Origin: Pseudomonas sp. GM80
GTDB taxonomy: Bacteria; Pseudomonadota; Gammaproteobacteria; Pseudomonadales; Pseudomonadaceae
NCBI RefSeq assembly: GCF_000282515.1
Contig: NZ_AKJD01000080.1
Span: 1 to 64,000 of the forward strand
DNA: 64,000 nt
Direction of reading: 5' to 3'
Part shown: piece by piece, positions 29,205 to 37,791 of the stretch
Layout of the letters: every line of letters begins with the position of its first letter
How positions within the stretch are numbered: position 1 is the stretch's first letter
The notes under the pieces: generated by a model
What the model saw: only the letters and a program-made list of their open reading frames with translations
Databases searched by the model: none
What the model was told of the DNA's origin: nothing
Made by a program: the position numbers and the translations under genes

Positions 29205-29677
29205 TTGGCCTCCAACTGTGCCAGCAGGCTGACCATTTCCAGAGCGGACAGGGCAGCTTCAGCACCTTTGTTACCGGCCTTGGTGCCGGAACGTTCGATG
29301 GCTTGCTCGATGGAATCAACGGTCAGGACGCCGAAAGCGACCGGCACGCCGAACTCCATGGACACCTGGGCCAGACCCTTGGTGCATTCGCCGGCCACGT
29401 ATTCGAAGTGCGGAGTACCGCCACGAATGACCGCACCCAGGGCGATGATTGCTGCGAACTCGCCTTTCTGGGCGACTTTCTGCGCAACCAGCGGGATTTC
29501 GAAGGCGCCAGGTGCGCGGATGATGGTGATGTCGCTTTCGCTCACGCCGTGGCGAACCAGGGCATCAACTGCACCGCTGACCAGGCTTTCAACGACGAAG
29601 CTGTTGAAGCGGCCCACTACCAAAGCGTAGCGGCCTTTAGGGGCGATGAAGGTACCTTCGATGGTCTTCAGGGTCAT
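29201..29677 (-). CDS. ribH: 6,7-dimethyl-8-ribityllumazine synthase
   Basis: A 158-residue subunit of the lumazine synthase assembly that joins ribitylaminouracil and dihydroxybutanone phosphate (called ribE in P. aeruginosa). The active-site His90 in [11 protein letters not shown], the substrate loop [11 protein letters not shown] and [10 protein letters not shown] are present. It overlaps nusB and is separated from ribBA by 236 bases that hold a repeat pair. Confidence 0.96.
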   Translation of the reverse strand: MTLKTIEGTFIAPKGRYALVVGRFNSFVVESLVSGAVDALVRHGVSESDITIIRAPGAFEIPLVAQKVAQKGEFAAIIALGAVIRGGTPHFEYVAGECTKGLAQVSMEFGVPVAFGVLTVDSIEQAIERSGTKAGNKGAEAALSALEMVSLLAQLEAK

Positions 29678-29781
29678 TCGTCAGTTCTCTTAAAGAGCCG
29701 GGACGCGTTTCGTACGCGTCCCTCAGTGATATTAGCCACGAACACATGGCCGGAAAAACCCGCATTGCTACTCGACTGCAC

Positions 29782-29879
29782 CCTTGTGGCGAGGGGATTC
29801 ATCCCCGATGGACTGCGCAGCAGTCCCAAAAACAGGGGCCGCTGCGCAGCCCGTCGGGGATGAATCCCCTCACCACAAG
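29782..29879. repeat. family-C repeat pair (REPIN-like)
   Basis: CTTGTGGCGAGGGGATTCATC and its inverted partner, each with an inner CTGCGCAGCAG-type stem. It breaks the rib operon between ribBA and ribH. Confidence 0.85.
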
Positions 29880-29913
29880 AATCCATGTCAACAATGCCGG
29901 AAACGACCGGTCA

Positions 29914-31005
29914 TTATTCGGAGGGCACGTATTCTACAACTTCCAGATCGAAACCGGATATCGCATTAAATTTCATTGGCGCAGACATCAGGCGCATTTT
30001 GCGCACACCGAGGTCTCGCAGGATCTGCGAACCGGCACCGACGATGCTGTAGGTGGTCGGTTTTTTCGGCGCTGGCTGATCACCGGTTTCACGGATATGC
30101 GCCAGCAGCACGTCGCCATCGAGCGGGTGACCGAGCAGCAACACCACACCGCTGCCCGCCTCGGCAACCGCAGCCATCGCGGCGCGCAGGCTCCAGCGGC
30201 CCGGTTGTTTGACCATCAGCAGGTCGCGCAGCGGGTCCATGTTGTGCACGCGAACCAGCGTTGGCTCTTCAGCGCAAACAGTGCCCAGGGTCAGCGCCAT
30301 GTGCACGTCGCCTTCCACCGAATCACGATAGGTCACCAGGTTGAATTGGCCCAGTTCGCTGTCCAGTGGCTGCTCGGCAATCCGCTGAACGGTACGTTCG
30401 TGGATCATCCGGTAGTGAATCAGGTCGGCAATGGTGCCGATCTTGATGTTGTGTTCAGCGGCGAAGGCTTCCAGTTCAGCGCGACGAGACATGGTGCCGT
30501 CGTCGTTCATCACTTCGCAGATCACCCCGCTCGGCTCGAAACCGGCCATGCGCGCGAGGTCGCAAGCGGCTTCGGTGTGGCCAGCGCGAGCGAGGGTGCC
30601 GCCGGCCTGAGCCATCAGCGGGAAGATGTGGCCGGGGCTGACGATGTCTTCAGCCTTGGCGTCTTTGGCGGCCGCAGCTTGCACGGTGCGCGCACGGTCG
30701 GCGGCGGAGATGCCGGTGGTGACGCCTTCGGCGGCTTCGATCGAAACGGTGAACTTGGTGCCGAAACCGGAACCGTTGCGCGGCGCCATCAGCGGCAACT
30801 TCAACAGTTCGCAGCGCTCGCGGCTCATCGGCATGCAGATCAGGCCACGGGCGTGCTTGGCCATGAAGTTGATGTGTTCGGCCTGGCAGCATTCGGCGGC
30901 CATGATCAGGTCGCCTTCGTTCTCGCGGTCTTCGTCATCCATGAGGATGACCATCTTGCCTTGGCGGATGTCTTCAACCAGTTCTTCGATGCTATTGAGC
31001 GCCAC
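29914..31005 (-). CDS. ribB: 3,4-dihydroxy-2-butanone-4-phosphate synthase with degenerate GTP cyclohydrolase II domain
   Basis: A 363-residue fusion. Residues 1-200 form an intact RibB domain converting ribulose 5-phosphate to dihydroxybutanone phosphate: DDEDRENEGDL near 23-33 and GHTEAACDLARMAG near 140. Residues 205-363 resemble GTP cyclohydrolase II, but where RibA has the Cys-rich zinc site this protein reads RVHNMDPLRDLLMVK, with no cysteines. The domain cannot bind the catalytic zinc in the known way and is probably regulatory or structural, like RibBX-type hybrids. A GTG start at 31005 follows AGGGGG. It lies 16 bases after ribC. Confidence 0.92.
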   Translation of the reverse strand: MALNSIEELVEDIRQGKMVILMDDEDRENEGDLIMAAECCQAEHINFMAKHARGLICMPMSRERCELLKLPLMAPRNGSGFGTKFTVSIEAAEGVTTGISAADRARTVQAAAAKDAKAEDIVSPGHIFPLMAQAGGTLARAGHTEAACDLARMAGFEPSGVICEVMNDDGTMSRRAELEAFAAEHNIKIGTIADLIHYRMIHERTVQRIAEQPLDSELGQFNLVTYRDSVEGDVHMALTLGTVCAEEPTLVRVHNMDPLRDLLMVKQPGRWSLRAAMAAVAEAGSGVVLLLGHPLDGDVLLAHIRETGDQPAPKKPTTYSIVGAGSQILRDLGVRKMRLMSAPMKFNAISGFDLEVVEYVPSE

Positions 31006-31021
31006 AAGGCACCCCCTTCAG

Positions 31022-31699
31022 TCAGGATTTGAGATAGCCGTTGGCGGCCAGAAAGCTTTCAGTGATCGTGCCACCAGGCTTTTGTGAAGAGCCGGACTCC
31101 GCAGCCTTGTCACCCAAGAGCAGACGCTCCAGATAACGCGCCAGCAAATCGACTTCCAGATTCACCCGGCGACCTGGCGTGTACGACGCCATGATGGTTT
31201 CGCTCAGGGTGTGCGGAATGATCGTCAGCATGAACTCGGCGCCATCGACTGCGTTCACGGTCAGGCTGGTGCCGTCGACGGTGATCGAGCCTTTGTGGGC
31301 GATGTACTTGGCCAGGTCTTTCGGCGCGCGGATGCGAAATTCCACGGCGCGGGCATTGTCGGAGCGCGAGACGATTTCGCCGACACCGTCGACGTGGCCG
31401 CTGACCAGATGCCCGCCGAGACGGGTGGTCGGGGTCAGGGCTTTTTCCAGATTGACCGGGCTGCCGCTTTTCAGGTCATTCATGGCGGTGCAGTCGAGGG
31501 TTTCACGGCTGACGTCGGCGGCAAAGCCGTCGCCCGGCAGCTCGACCGCCGTCAGGCACACGCCGTTGACCGCGATGCTGTCGCCGAGTTTGACGTCGCT
31601 CAGGTCGAGCTTGCCGGTGGCGACGTGTACCCGCACATCACCGCCCTTTGGGGTCAGTGCGCGGATACTGCCGATGGATTCGATGATGCCGGTAAACAT
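31022..31699 (-). CDS. ribC: riboflavin synthase (alpha subunit)
   Basis: A 225-residue enzyme that dismutates two lumazine molecules to riboflavin (ribC in P. aeruginosa; ribE in some schemes). It opens with the diagnostic MFTGIIE and has two tandem lumazine-binding repeats, the first with GDSIAVNGVCLTAVE and the second with GSITVDGTSLTVNAVD; GHLVSGHVDG links them. The C-terminal 20 residues (PGGTITESFLAANGYLKS) run slightly past the family core. Confidence 0.95.
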   Translation of the reverse strand: MFTGIIESIGSIRALTPKGGDVRVHVATGKLDLSDVKLGDSIAVNGVCLTAVELPGDGFAADVSRETLDCTAMNDLKSGSPVNLEKALTPTTRLGGHLVSGHVDGVGEIVSRSDNARAVEFRIRAPKDLAKYIAHKGSITVDGTSLTVNAVDGAEFMLTIIPHTLSETIMASYTPGRRVNLEVDLLARYLERLLLGDKAAESGSSQKPGGTITESFLAANGYLKS

Positions 31700-31746
31700 G
31701 GGGTTCTCCTTGAGAACTAAGCCAGCGTAATAACGATGGCCGGGAA

Positions 31747-32880
31747 TTATACGCTCGCCGAACGGACAGGGATGGCAGTGACTCGCCAGTCATCGCCGAC
31801 CGCACGAATTTCAGTGATTTTCAGCTCCGGCGCATCCTTCATATGGGCCAGCGGCCAGTCCAGCAATGGACGCGCCGTGGAGCCGAGGAACTTGCCGGCG
31901 ATGAAGATCACGAATTCATCCACCAGACCGAGCTGAGCGAAAGCGCCGGCCAGACTTGGGCCAGCCTCGACCAGCACTTCGTTGGTGCCGCGATTGGCCA
32001 GCTCGATCAGCAATTGATGCAGATCGACCTGACCGTCATCGCCCGGCACGATCAGGCATTCCGGGCCGTGGGCGTATTGCTCTTCGATCGCGACGCAGGT
32101 GGCGACCAACGCCGGGCCAGCCTTGAAGAATGGTGCATCGAGTGGCACCCGCAGGCGGCCGTCGATCAACACGCGCAGCGGCGGTCGGCTCATGGCCAGC
32201 GCGGTTTGCTCGCTGTCCAGACCGAGTTCGTCAGCGCGAACGGTCAAACGCGCGCCATCCGCCAGCACCGTGTCAGCGCCGGTCAGCACCACGGCCGCCT
32301 GAGCGCGCAAACGCTGCACCGCCGAACGCGCCGCCGGGCCGGTGATCCATTGGCTCTCGCCGTTTTCCATCGCCGTGCGCCCGTCGAGGCTCATGGCCAA
32401 CTTGACCCGCACGAACGGCAAGCCGTGTTCCATGCGTTTCAGGAAACCTTGATTGAGCTTGCGCGCCTCGGCTTCGAGCACACCGCTTTCGGTGGCGATG
32501 CCGGCATCGGCGAGACGCTGCAAACCACGTCCGGCAACTTGCGGATTCGGATCACGCATCGCCGCTACGACTCGGGCGACACCGGCATTCACCAGCGCAT
32601 CGGCGCACGGCGGCGTGCGGCCATGGTGGCTGCACGGTTCGAGGGTCACATACGCGGTAGCGCCCCGAGCCAGTTCACCGGCAGCGCGCAGCGCATGGAC
32701 TTCAGCGTGCGGTTCGCCGGCGCGTTCGTGCCAGCCTTCGCCGACAATCTGCCCGTCGCGCACCACCACACAGCCGACCCGAGGATTGGGATGGGTGGTG
32801 TAGTGACCTTTGCGCGCCAGTTCCAGCGCACGCGCCATAAAGTGCGCGTCGAGGATGGCCTGCTCGGCGACGGTGGTCAT
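31747..32880 (-). CDS. ribD: riboflavin biosynthesis deaminase/reductase RibD
   Basis: A 377-residue bifunctional enzyme: residues 1-145 are the zinc-dependent pyrimidine deaminase (HAE at 58-60, Cys83 and Cys92 in [13 protein letters not shown]), and residues 150-377 are the NADPH reductase ([46 protein letters not shown]). It performs the second and third steps of the pyrimidine branch. The ATG at 32880 overlaps the nrdR stop (ATGA), so it is the second gene of the nrdR transcript. Confidence 0.96.
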   Translation of the reverse strand: MTTVAEQAILDAHFMARALELARKGHYTTHPNPRVGCVVVRDGQIVGEGWHERAGEPHAEVHALRAAGELARGATAYVTLEPCSHHGRTPPCADALVNAGVARVVAAMRDPNPQVAGRGLQRLADAGIATESGVLEAEARKLNQGFLKRMEHGLPFVRVKLAMSLDGRTAMENGESQWITGPAARSAVQRLRAQAAVVLTGADTVLADGARLTVRADELGLDSEQTALAMSRPPLRVLIDGRLRVPLDAPFFKAGPALVATCVAIEEQYAHGPECLIVPGDDGQVDLHQLLIELANRGTNEVLVEAGPSLAGAFAQLGLVDEFVIFIAGKFLGSTARPLLDWPLAHMKDAPELKITEIRAVGDDWRVTAIPVRSASV

Positions 32881-33341
32881 TCCTTCACCGGTTCGCGGGC
32901 GAGGCGGTCGATTTCTTCGCGAAATTCGTTGAGGTCCTGGAAGCGCTTGTACACCGAAGCGAAGCGGATGTAGGCGACTTCATCAAGCTTCTGCAATTCA
33001 GCCATGACCAGTTCGCCGACCACGAGGGATTTGACCTCGCGCTCGCCGGTGGCGCGCAGCTTGTGCTTGATGTGAACCAGAGAGGATTCGAGGCGCTCGA
33101 CGCTCACCGGACGTTTCTCCAGGGCGCGTTGCATGCCGGCGCGGAGTTTTTCTTCGTCGAACGGTTGGCGGCTGCCGTCGGTTTTGATCAGGCGCGGCAA
33201 CACCAGTTCGGCCGTCTCGAACGTCGTGAAACGCTCGCCGCAGGCCAGGCATTCACGCCGGCGGCGCACCTGTTCGCCCTCGGCGACCAGACGCGAGTCG
33301 ATGACCTTGGTGTCGTTGGCACCGCAGAAGGGACAGTGCAT
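32877..33341 (-). CDS. nrdR: transcriptional repressor NrdR
   Basis: A 154-residue nucleotide-sensing repressor of ribonucleotide reductase genes. The zinc ribbon uses Cys3, Cys6, Cys31 and Cys34 ([19 protein letters not shown]), and the ATP-cone domain fills residues 46-136. I chose ATG 33341 because the zinc ribbon begins at its second codon. First gene of the nrdR-ribD-ribC-ribB block. A possible promoter lies 30-57 bases upstream. Confidence 0.97.
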   Translation of the reverse strand: MHCPFCGANDTKVIDSRLVAEGEQVRRRRECLACGERFTTFETAELVLPRLIKTDGSRQPFDEEKLRAGMQRALEKRPVSVERLESSLVHIKHKLRATGEREVKSLVVGELVMAELQKLDEVAYIRFASVYKRFQDLNEFREEIDRLAREPVKE

Positions 33342-33370
33342 GGTGGCTGGCAACAAAAAAAGGGAGGGCC

Positions 33371-33398
33371 ATGGTAGCGCATCCCGGTGGCAAGACAA
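33371..33398 (-). promoter_or_regulatory. candidate promoter of nrdR-rib block
   Basis: Minus-strand TTGTCT and TACCAT separated by 16 bases, with the -10 box 30 bases before the nrdR start. Modest match to sigma70 consensus. Confidence 0.35.
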
Positions 33399-33469
33399 GC
33401 CATAGGCTTTGCGGTATACAGAACGGCATGATCGTTTGATCCATGGATTTCATTTTGCCGGAGCATCCA

Positions 33470-33934
33470 ATGCCGTTACGTCCGCTCGTTTTGCTCAGTC
33501 TTTTCAGCCTGCTGGTGGCCTGTGGCAGCGATGCACCCAAGCCCCAGCCGCCGACGCCAGGCCCGGCACCGCAACAAGCGCAGAAAAAAGCCAAGGAAGC
33601 CGCCGAGCTTGGCCCGCTACCGGCTTATCAACGCGAACTGAGTGGCACCCTGCAAGGCGTGCCGGCCGGTGCCGAAGTCGAACTGGCGTTGCTGGTGATC
33701 GATGAAAAGGATCGCCCGCAACAATTGCTCGCCAGTTCCAGCCTGATCGGCAACAACCAGATCCTGCCGTTCCATGTGCGCTTCAACCCCGAGGCCTTTC
33801 CGGTCGGTGCGCGAGTTGAATTGCGTGGCCGCGCCAGCCAGTCCGGCCAGTTGATCCTGCATCTGCCGTCGCAAACCATCACCCAGCCGACCACTCAGGC
33901 GTTGGGCCAACTGCAATTTGTCAAAGCACCATGA
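33470..33934 (+). CDS. YbaY/YscW-type lipoprotein
   Basis: A 154-residue lipoprotein: hydrophobic signal and lipobox LLVAC near residue 17, a proline-rich linker (PKPQPPTPGPAPQQ), then a single beta-sandwich domain of the YscW/YbaY family (LSGTLQGVPAGAEVELALL, IGNNQILPFHVRFNPEAF). E. coli YbaY is an outer-membrane-type lipoprotein of unknown role. ATG 33470 has GGAG at proper distance and is at the signal peptide. It overlaps the methyltransferase gene by four bases (ATGA). Confidence 0.85.
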   Translation: MPLRPLVLLSLFSLLVACGSDAPKPQPPTPGPAPQQAQKKAKEAAELGPLPAYQRELSGTLQGVPAGAEVELALLVIDEKDRPQQLLASSSLIGNNQILPFHVRFNPEAFPVGARVELRGRASQSGQLILHLPSQTITQPTTQALGQLQFVKAP

Positions 33935-34584
33935 CGGCACCGCTCGACCTGCAACAGGCGTTAGGTGAATTGCTCGGCGACGCCAGACTCAAGGTCTGCG
34001 CGTTGCCGGACACTGATTTACAGCTATGGCTGATCGATGGCGACAACATGGATCGCCAATTCAGTCAGGAAGAAATTCAGCGAATTCTGCACGAGCCACC
34101 CTATTGGGGTTTCTGCTGGGCCAGTGGTCTGGCAGTGGCCCGCTATCTGGCGGAGTTCCCCGAGTGGGTGCGCGGCAAGCGCGTGCTGGATTTCGGCGCA
34201 GGTTCGGGGATTGCCGGGATTGCGGCGGTGAAGGCCGGGGCGCTGGAGGTGGTGGCCTGCGATCTCGATCCGCTGGCGATTGCCGCGTGCCGGGCGAATG
34301 CCGCGCTGAATAATGTTGAGATGAGTTACTCGACGGATTTCTTTGCCGAAGCAGATCGCTTTGATCTGATTCTGGTGGCGGACGTGTTGTATGACCGGGC
34401 GAACCTGCCATTGCTCGATGCATTTTTGAGCCGCGGCCGCGAGGCGTTGGTCGCGGATTCGCGGGTTCGGGATTTTCGCCATCCGTTGTATGAACGCATT
34501 GAAATGCTTGAGGCGATGACGTTGCCGGATCTGGCCGAGCCTGAGGAATTTCGGCATGTCAGCCTGTACCACGCGCGGCGCTAA
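33931..34584 (+). CDS. class I SAM-dependent methyltransferase
   Basis: A 217-residue Rossmann-fold methyltransferase. Motif I is VLDFGAGSGIAGIAA at about residues 84-98, the acidic SAM-ribose ligand is in ACDLDPLAIAA, and DLILVADVLYDR is motif IV. The pattern is close to the lysine methyltransferases related to ETFB-KMT/PrmA-like enzymes, with the EPPYWGFCWASG lead-in typical of that group; the substrate protein is not determined. It is translationally coupled to the YbaY-like lipoprotein gene and followed by a family-B repeat. Confidence 0.85.
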   Translation: MTAPLDLQQALGELLGDARLKVCALPDTDLQLWLIDGDNMDRQFSQEEIQRILHEPPYWGFCWASGLAVARYLAEFPEWVRGKRVLDFGAGSGIAGIAAVKAGALEVVACDLDPLAIAACRANAALNNVEMSYSTDFFAEADRFDLILVADVLYDRANLPLLDAFLSRGREALVADSRVRDFRHPLYERIEMLEAMTLPDLAEPEEFRHVSLYHARR

Positions 34585-34590
34585 CCAAAA

Positions 34591-34684
34591 GCATCGCGGG
34601 CAAGCCCGCTCCCACAGTGACCGAGTCGAACCAACATTTCGTATACGACACAGAACCCTGTGGGAGCTGGCTTGCCAGCGATGG
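34591..34684. repeat. family-B repeat pair (REPIN)
   Basis: CATCGCGGGCAAGCCCGCTC-type unit and inverted TGTGGGAGCTGGCTTGCCAG unit, between the methyltransferase and cnoX. Confidence 0.85.
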
Positions 34685-34782
34685 CGTCCTGCCTAGCGGT
34701 ACACCTCTCAAATCTGCCCCGCTTCCGGCCACACCCCGCCAAGCCGTATAGTTGCCCTATCCACGCTTTGACGAGATCCCCC

Positions 34783-35655
34783 ATGAGTGAGCAAACGCCG
34801 TACATCTTCGACGCCACGACTGCCGATTTCGACCAGTCGGTGATCGAGGCTTCTTTCAACAAACCGGTGCTGGTGGACTTCTGGGCCGACTGGTGCGCGC
34901 CGTGCAAGGCGTTGATGCCGATGCTGCAAGGCATAGCCGAGAGTTATCAGGGCGAATTGCTGCTGGCCAAGGTCAACTGCGACATCGAGCAAGACATCGT
35001 TGCCCGTTTCGGTATTCGCAGCCTGCCGACCGTAGTGCTGTTCAAGGACGGTCAACCGGTCGACGGCTTTGCCGGTGCACAACCGGAATCCGCTGTGCGC
35101 GCACTGCTGGAGCCGCATGTGCAGATGCCGCCGCCGGCGGCTGCCGATCCGTTCGAACAGGCTCAGGCGTTGTTCGATGACGGTCGTTACGCCGATGCCG
35201 AAGCGGCGCTGGTGGTGATGCTCAATGAAGACAACACCAACGCCAAGGCGCTGATCCTCTACGCGCGCTGCCTGACTGAACGCGGCGAGCTGGACGAAGC
35301 GCAAACCGTGCTTGATGCGGTCAAGAGCGATGAGCACAAGGCTGCTTTGGCTGGGGCCAAGGCGCAGATCAAGTTCCTCGGTCTGGCACGTGACCTGCCG
35401 GATGCCGCCGACCTGAAAGCGCGTTTGGCGAAAGATCCGCAGGATGATGAGGCGGTGTATCAACTGGCGATTCAGCAGCTCGCTCGCCAGCAGTATGAGG
35501 CGGCGCTTGAGGCGATGCTCAAGCTGTTTATCCGCAATCGCAATTATGCCGAAGGCTTGCCACACAAGACCTTGCTGCAGGTGTTCGAGTTGCTGGGCAA
35601 TGATCATCCGCTGGTCAGTGTTTACCGCCGCAAGATGTTTGCTGCACTTTATTAA
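34783..35655 (+). CDS. cnoX: thioredoxin-TPR chaperedoxin (CnoX/YbbN-like)
   Basis: A 290-residue cytosolic protein: an N-terminal thioredoxin domain (residues 10-110) with a full WCAPC active site near 36-40, then TPR-like helices from about 125 to 285. CnoX proteins hold unfolding, chlorine-oxidised proteins and pass them to GroEL. E. coli CnoX lacks one active-site cysteine, whereas this protein keeps CxxC, so redox activity is expected. ATG 34783 begins the family sequence; the DNA upstream is repeat. A TATAGT hexamer 31-36 bases upstream may be its -10 box. Confidence 0.88.
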   Translation: MSEQTPYIFDATTADFDQSVIEASFNKPVLVDFWADWCAPCKALMPMLQGIAESYQGELLLAKVNCDIEQDIVARFGIRSLPTVVLFKDGQPVDGFAGAQPESAVRALLEPHVQMPPPAAADPFEQAQALFDDGRYADAEAALVVMLNEDNTNAKALILYARCLTERGELDEAQTVLDAVKSDEHKAALAGAKAQIKFLGLARDLPDAADLKARLAKDPQDDEAVYQLAIQQLARQQYEAALEAMLKLFIRNRNYAEGLPHKTLLQVFELLGNDHPLVSVYRRKMFAALY

Positions 35656-35762
35656 GATCAACAGATCGCAGCCTGCGGCAGCTCCTACAGGTTCAGCGTT
35701 CATCCGCAAAATGCGCGGTGAACACGATCCCAATGTAGGAGCTGCCGCAGGCTGCGATCTTT
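35654..35762. repeat. family-A repeat pair, outward orientation
   Basis: AGATCGCAGCCTGCGGCAGC-type unit followed by the inverted GTAGGAGCTGCCGCAGGC unit, between convergent genes. The pair faces the opposite way to the copies at 22225 and 24273. Confidence 0.85.
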
Positions 35763-35768
35763 AGCGGC

Positions 35769-36128
35769 TCACTCGATCCAGCTGTAGAGCGGCGTATCCC
35801 CGCCGCTCACCACTTTCACGTCCGCGCTATGGCGCAAGCGCACCAGCAAGCGCTTGCCCGCCACCGCGCTGCCGGTCAGCCCTTCAAGCTGTTCAAGCAG
35901 ATCCGGCCCGCTGAGTTGCCCGGCCTTGCGCAACAGATCCTTGGCCAGCTGCCACAACGCATCGTCCTGATTCAGCGGTTTCGCCGCAGGCGCCGACGCC
36001 ACCGCTTCAGGCTGGCCGATCGGCGCCTGCGTATTCAGCGCCGAACCCAGCTTCGCCCAGTCACTGTCATCCAGTTCAACAGTCAAATCCACCGGCACCT
36101 CGCCGACGGTTCCACGTATCCGCAACAT
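35769..36128 (-). CDS. conserved hypothetical protein, unknown function
   Basis: A 119-residue protein I do not recognise. It begins MLRIRGTVGEVPVDLTVELDD, a beta-strand-like stretch, then a Pro/Ala-rich linker (PEAVASAPAAKPLNQDD) and a C-terminal helical part (LWQLAKDLLRKAGQLSG) that ends KRLLVRLRHSADVKVV, TPLYSWIE. No signal peptide or membrane segment. The start ATG at 36128 is the first that leaves room for the divergent PAAR gene promoter. Likely cytosolic. Confidence 0.65.
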   Translation of the reverse strand: MLRIRGTVGEVPVDLTVELDDSDWAKLGSALNTQAPIGQPEAVASAPAAKPLNQDDALWQLAKDLLRKAGQLSGPDLLEQLEGLTGSAVAGKRLLVRLRHSADVKVVSGGDTPLYSWIE

Positions 36129-36262
36129 TGCGTTCGCTCCCGCACATTTCTGACATGCATGCTCCCACGGGACTTGTGCAACGCCAAGTAAAGGCGCCAA
36201 ACGCATCTGGTAATTCTTGGGTAATCGACTACATTGATCTCTTTTTCGCGGGAAGGATCCCA

Positions 36263-36529
36263 ATGTCTTCAGGACGAAAACTGACCTCAAAGGGAGGCCC
36301 GACCTCTACGGGAGGTGTGGTACTTGAGGGAAATGAAAACCTCAATATCGAAGGAAAAATAATCGCCTCCATCGGACAACTCGTCAGTTGTCCGGTTTGC
36401 GGCCCCGGCAAAGGTCCGATCGTGGCGGTGGGCGAAAGAACGCTGATATTGCCTGCTGGCCCCGCTGCTTTGGTAGATGATTATGTCGCCTGCGGCTGCC
36501 CGCCCATGTCCAACAAACTGCTGCCTTAA
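36263..36529 (+). CDS. PAAR-motif protein (candidate type VI secretion tip), possibly truncated
   Basis: An 88-residue protein with PAAR-like features: SSGRKLTSKGGPTSTGG, GKIIASIGQLVSCPVCG and a C-terminal VACGCPPMSN with the final cysteines typical of this subfamily. PAAR proteins sharpen the VgrG spike and carry effectors. GGAAGGA precedes ATG 36263. It is the first gene of a four-ORF cassette with a candidate effector and immunity protein. After the TAA at 36527-36529 the same frame stays open without a stop into the next ORF, so the two may be halves of one split gene. No vgrG or other secretion gene is in the window. Confidence 0.75.
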   Translation: MSSGRKLTSKGGPTSTGGVVLEGNENLNIEGKIIASIGQLVSCPVCGPGKGPIVAVGERTLILPAGPAALVDDYVACGCPPMSNKLLP

Positions 36530-36574
36530 CAACACAGTGGTTTTGCCGGAATAGGCCGCCCCGCCCCTATCGAC

Positions 36575-36844
36575 ATGGGGCCACCGATTGTTGCGCTGAC
36601 TTCGTATAGTTACCTGCAGGTAATCATCGAACGCTTGGACGACGTCGAAAAGCCTGGACTGTCCTACAAACTCAAGGACAAAAAAAAGCTGGCTGTCTTG
36701 CAAGACAGCACCTGCAACGCCACGGGTGAAGGCTGCGAACACAAAGTAGAAAACCACGCGGATTACGACACTCTGTTGGTCAGTGAAGATTCCGAGTGGA
36801 CGTTTTATGCCTACGAAGAACCGTTGCAACAGGATCTGTCATGA
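36575..36844 (+). CDS. hypothetical protein, possible C-terminal half of the PAAR protein
   Basis: An 89-residue reading frame with a mixed charged composition (IERLDDVEKPGLSYKLKDKKK) and two cysteines (STCNATGEGCEH) that resemble a small disulfide or metal loop. It lies in the same frame as the upstream PAAR gene, with an open 45-base bridge reading GFAGIGRPAPID between them. Its own ATG has no good ribosome binding site. It overlaps the candidate effector by four bases (ATGA). It may be an adaptor between PAAR and effector, or the tail of a PAAR protein broken by a nonsense change. Confidence 0.55.
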   Translation: MGPPIVALTSYSYLQVIIERLDDVEKPGLSYKLKDKKKLAVLQDSTCNATGEGCEHKVENHADYDTLLVSEDSEWTFYAYEEPLQQDLS

Positions 36845-37791
36845 AATCGGAAATCAAACTGATCTTTAAAGACTTTCTTATGCAGCCACCAAAAGGCATC
36901 AAGTTTCAGATGCTGGTGGATGGATCGATCATCGACGACAACATTATTCAGAACGATGACAAGCCTCGCATTTACTCGCTCATCTCTGACAAGGGGCAAA
37001 CCGGCATCACACTCTCGGGTTCAAAGACATTACCCTCGGTAAAAACCCGCGATAGCCACGAAGTTACTGTTCAGATCGTCGGCTCATCGGGAGCGACGAA
37101 GGCGATGCACACAGCCACGCTGACCGAAGGCAAGTCCCTGTCGATCGTCGCCGTTTCACCGTGGGTGAAGGTGCCTTTGTCCACCAGCGGTGCCGTTTCC
37201 AATGACACCTTTTACGAGGTGGAGTACGGGGTCAAACGCAAAAACGAGACCCGCACCGTGAAAGTGGTCATCCAGGATATGCCGCGCCGCATATTGATGG
37301 AGGCGCTTTCACACCGAGGTTCGACCGTATGGGCCGGTAACAACGTTAAACACTCTTTACCGCATCCAACACTTAAGAAAAGCGTGGAATTCCGGGCGGA
37401 ATCAAACAAGTGCAATGTGTTCGTCTATGACGTATTGACCGCAATCGGTGTCAATGTGGCGATGATCGAACATGGCTCTTCAAAATACATTCCGGGTTAT
37501 TCCAAAGTGAGTCCGCCGACCGCAGGAGAATGGGCAGACGAAACCCGACTGCTTAATAGCTGGAACGCCGAGAAATCACCGCTTCCCGGAGACGTCGGTG
37601 CTTATGCTGTCAATTACACGGATGCCAGCGGCCACGTAGGTTTTGTTCTGACCCAGGGTGTCTGCATTTCTGCAGGCTGGGACAAAATAGAAGTCAACGA
37701 TGTCGGTTTTCGAATCGCATCGGGCAATGCCGCTCGCGGTGACCACGACTTCACCATCTTCCGACGCTACAAATACAGCAAACCACAATGA
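36841..37791 (+). CDS. candidate T6SS effector, NlpC/P60- or CHAP-like cysteine peptidase
   Basis: A 316-residue protein without signal peptide. Residues 1-145 form two beta-rich, lower-complexity modules (EIKLIFKDFLMQPPKGIKF; ITLSGSKTLPSVKTRDSHEV). Residues 150-310 look like a papain-like cell-wall amidase: Cys191 in SNKCNVFVYDVLTAIG, a PGDVGAY turn at 249-255 and His265 in ASGHVGFVLTQG. This Cys...PGD...H-V order is that of NlpC/P60 and CHAP enzymes. The adjacent PAAR and membrane-anchored small protein suggest a secreted antibacterial effector acting on periplasmic peptidoglycan. Function is inferred; the fold call rests on motif order. Confidence 0.7.
   Translation: MKSEIKLIFKDFLMQPPKGIKFQMLVDGSIIDDNIIQNDDKPRIYSLISDKGQTGITLSGSKTLPSVKTRDSHEVTVQIVGSSGATKAMHTATLTEGKSLSIVAVSPWVKVPLSTSGAVSNDTFYEVEYGVKRKNETRTVKVVIQDMPRRILMEALSHRGSTVWAGNNVKHSLPHPTLKKSVEFRAESNKCNVFVYDVLTAIGVNVAMIEHGSSKYIPGYSKVSPPTAGEWADETRLLNSWNAEKSPLPGDVGAYAVNYTDASGHVGFVLTQGVCISAGWDKIEVNDVGFRIASGNAARGDHDFTIFRRYKYSKPQ

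Noticed and set aside
29678..29913. FMN riboswitch near the rib genes
   Set aside because: The gap contains a repeat pair and no conserved FMN aptamer sequence that I can see; none of the rib leaders in the window fits one.
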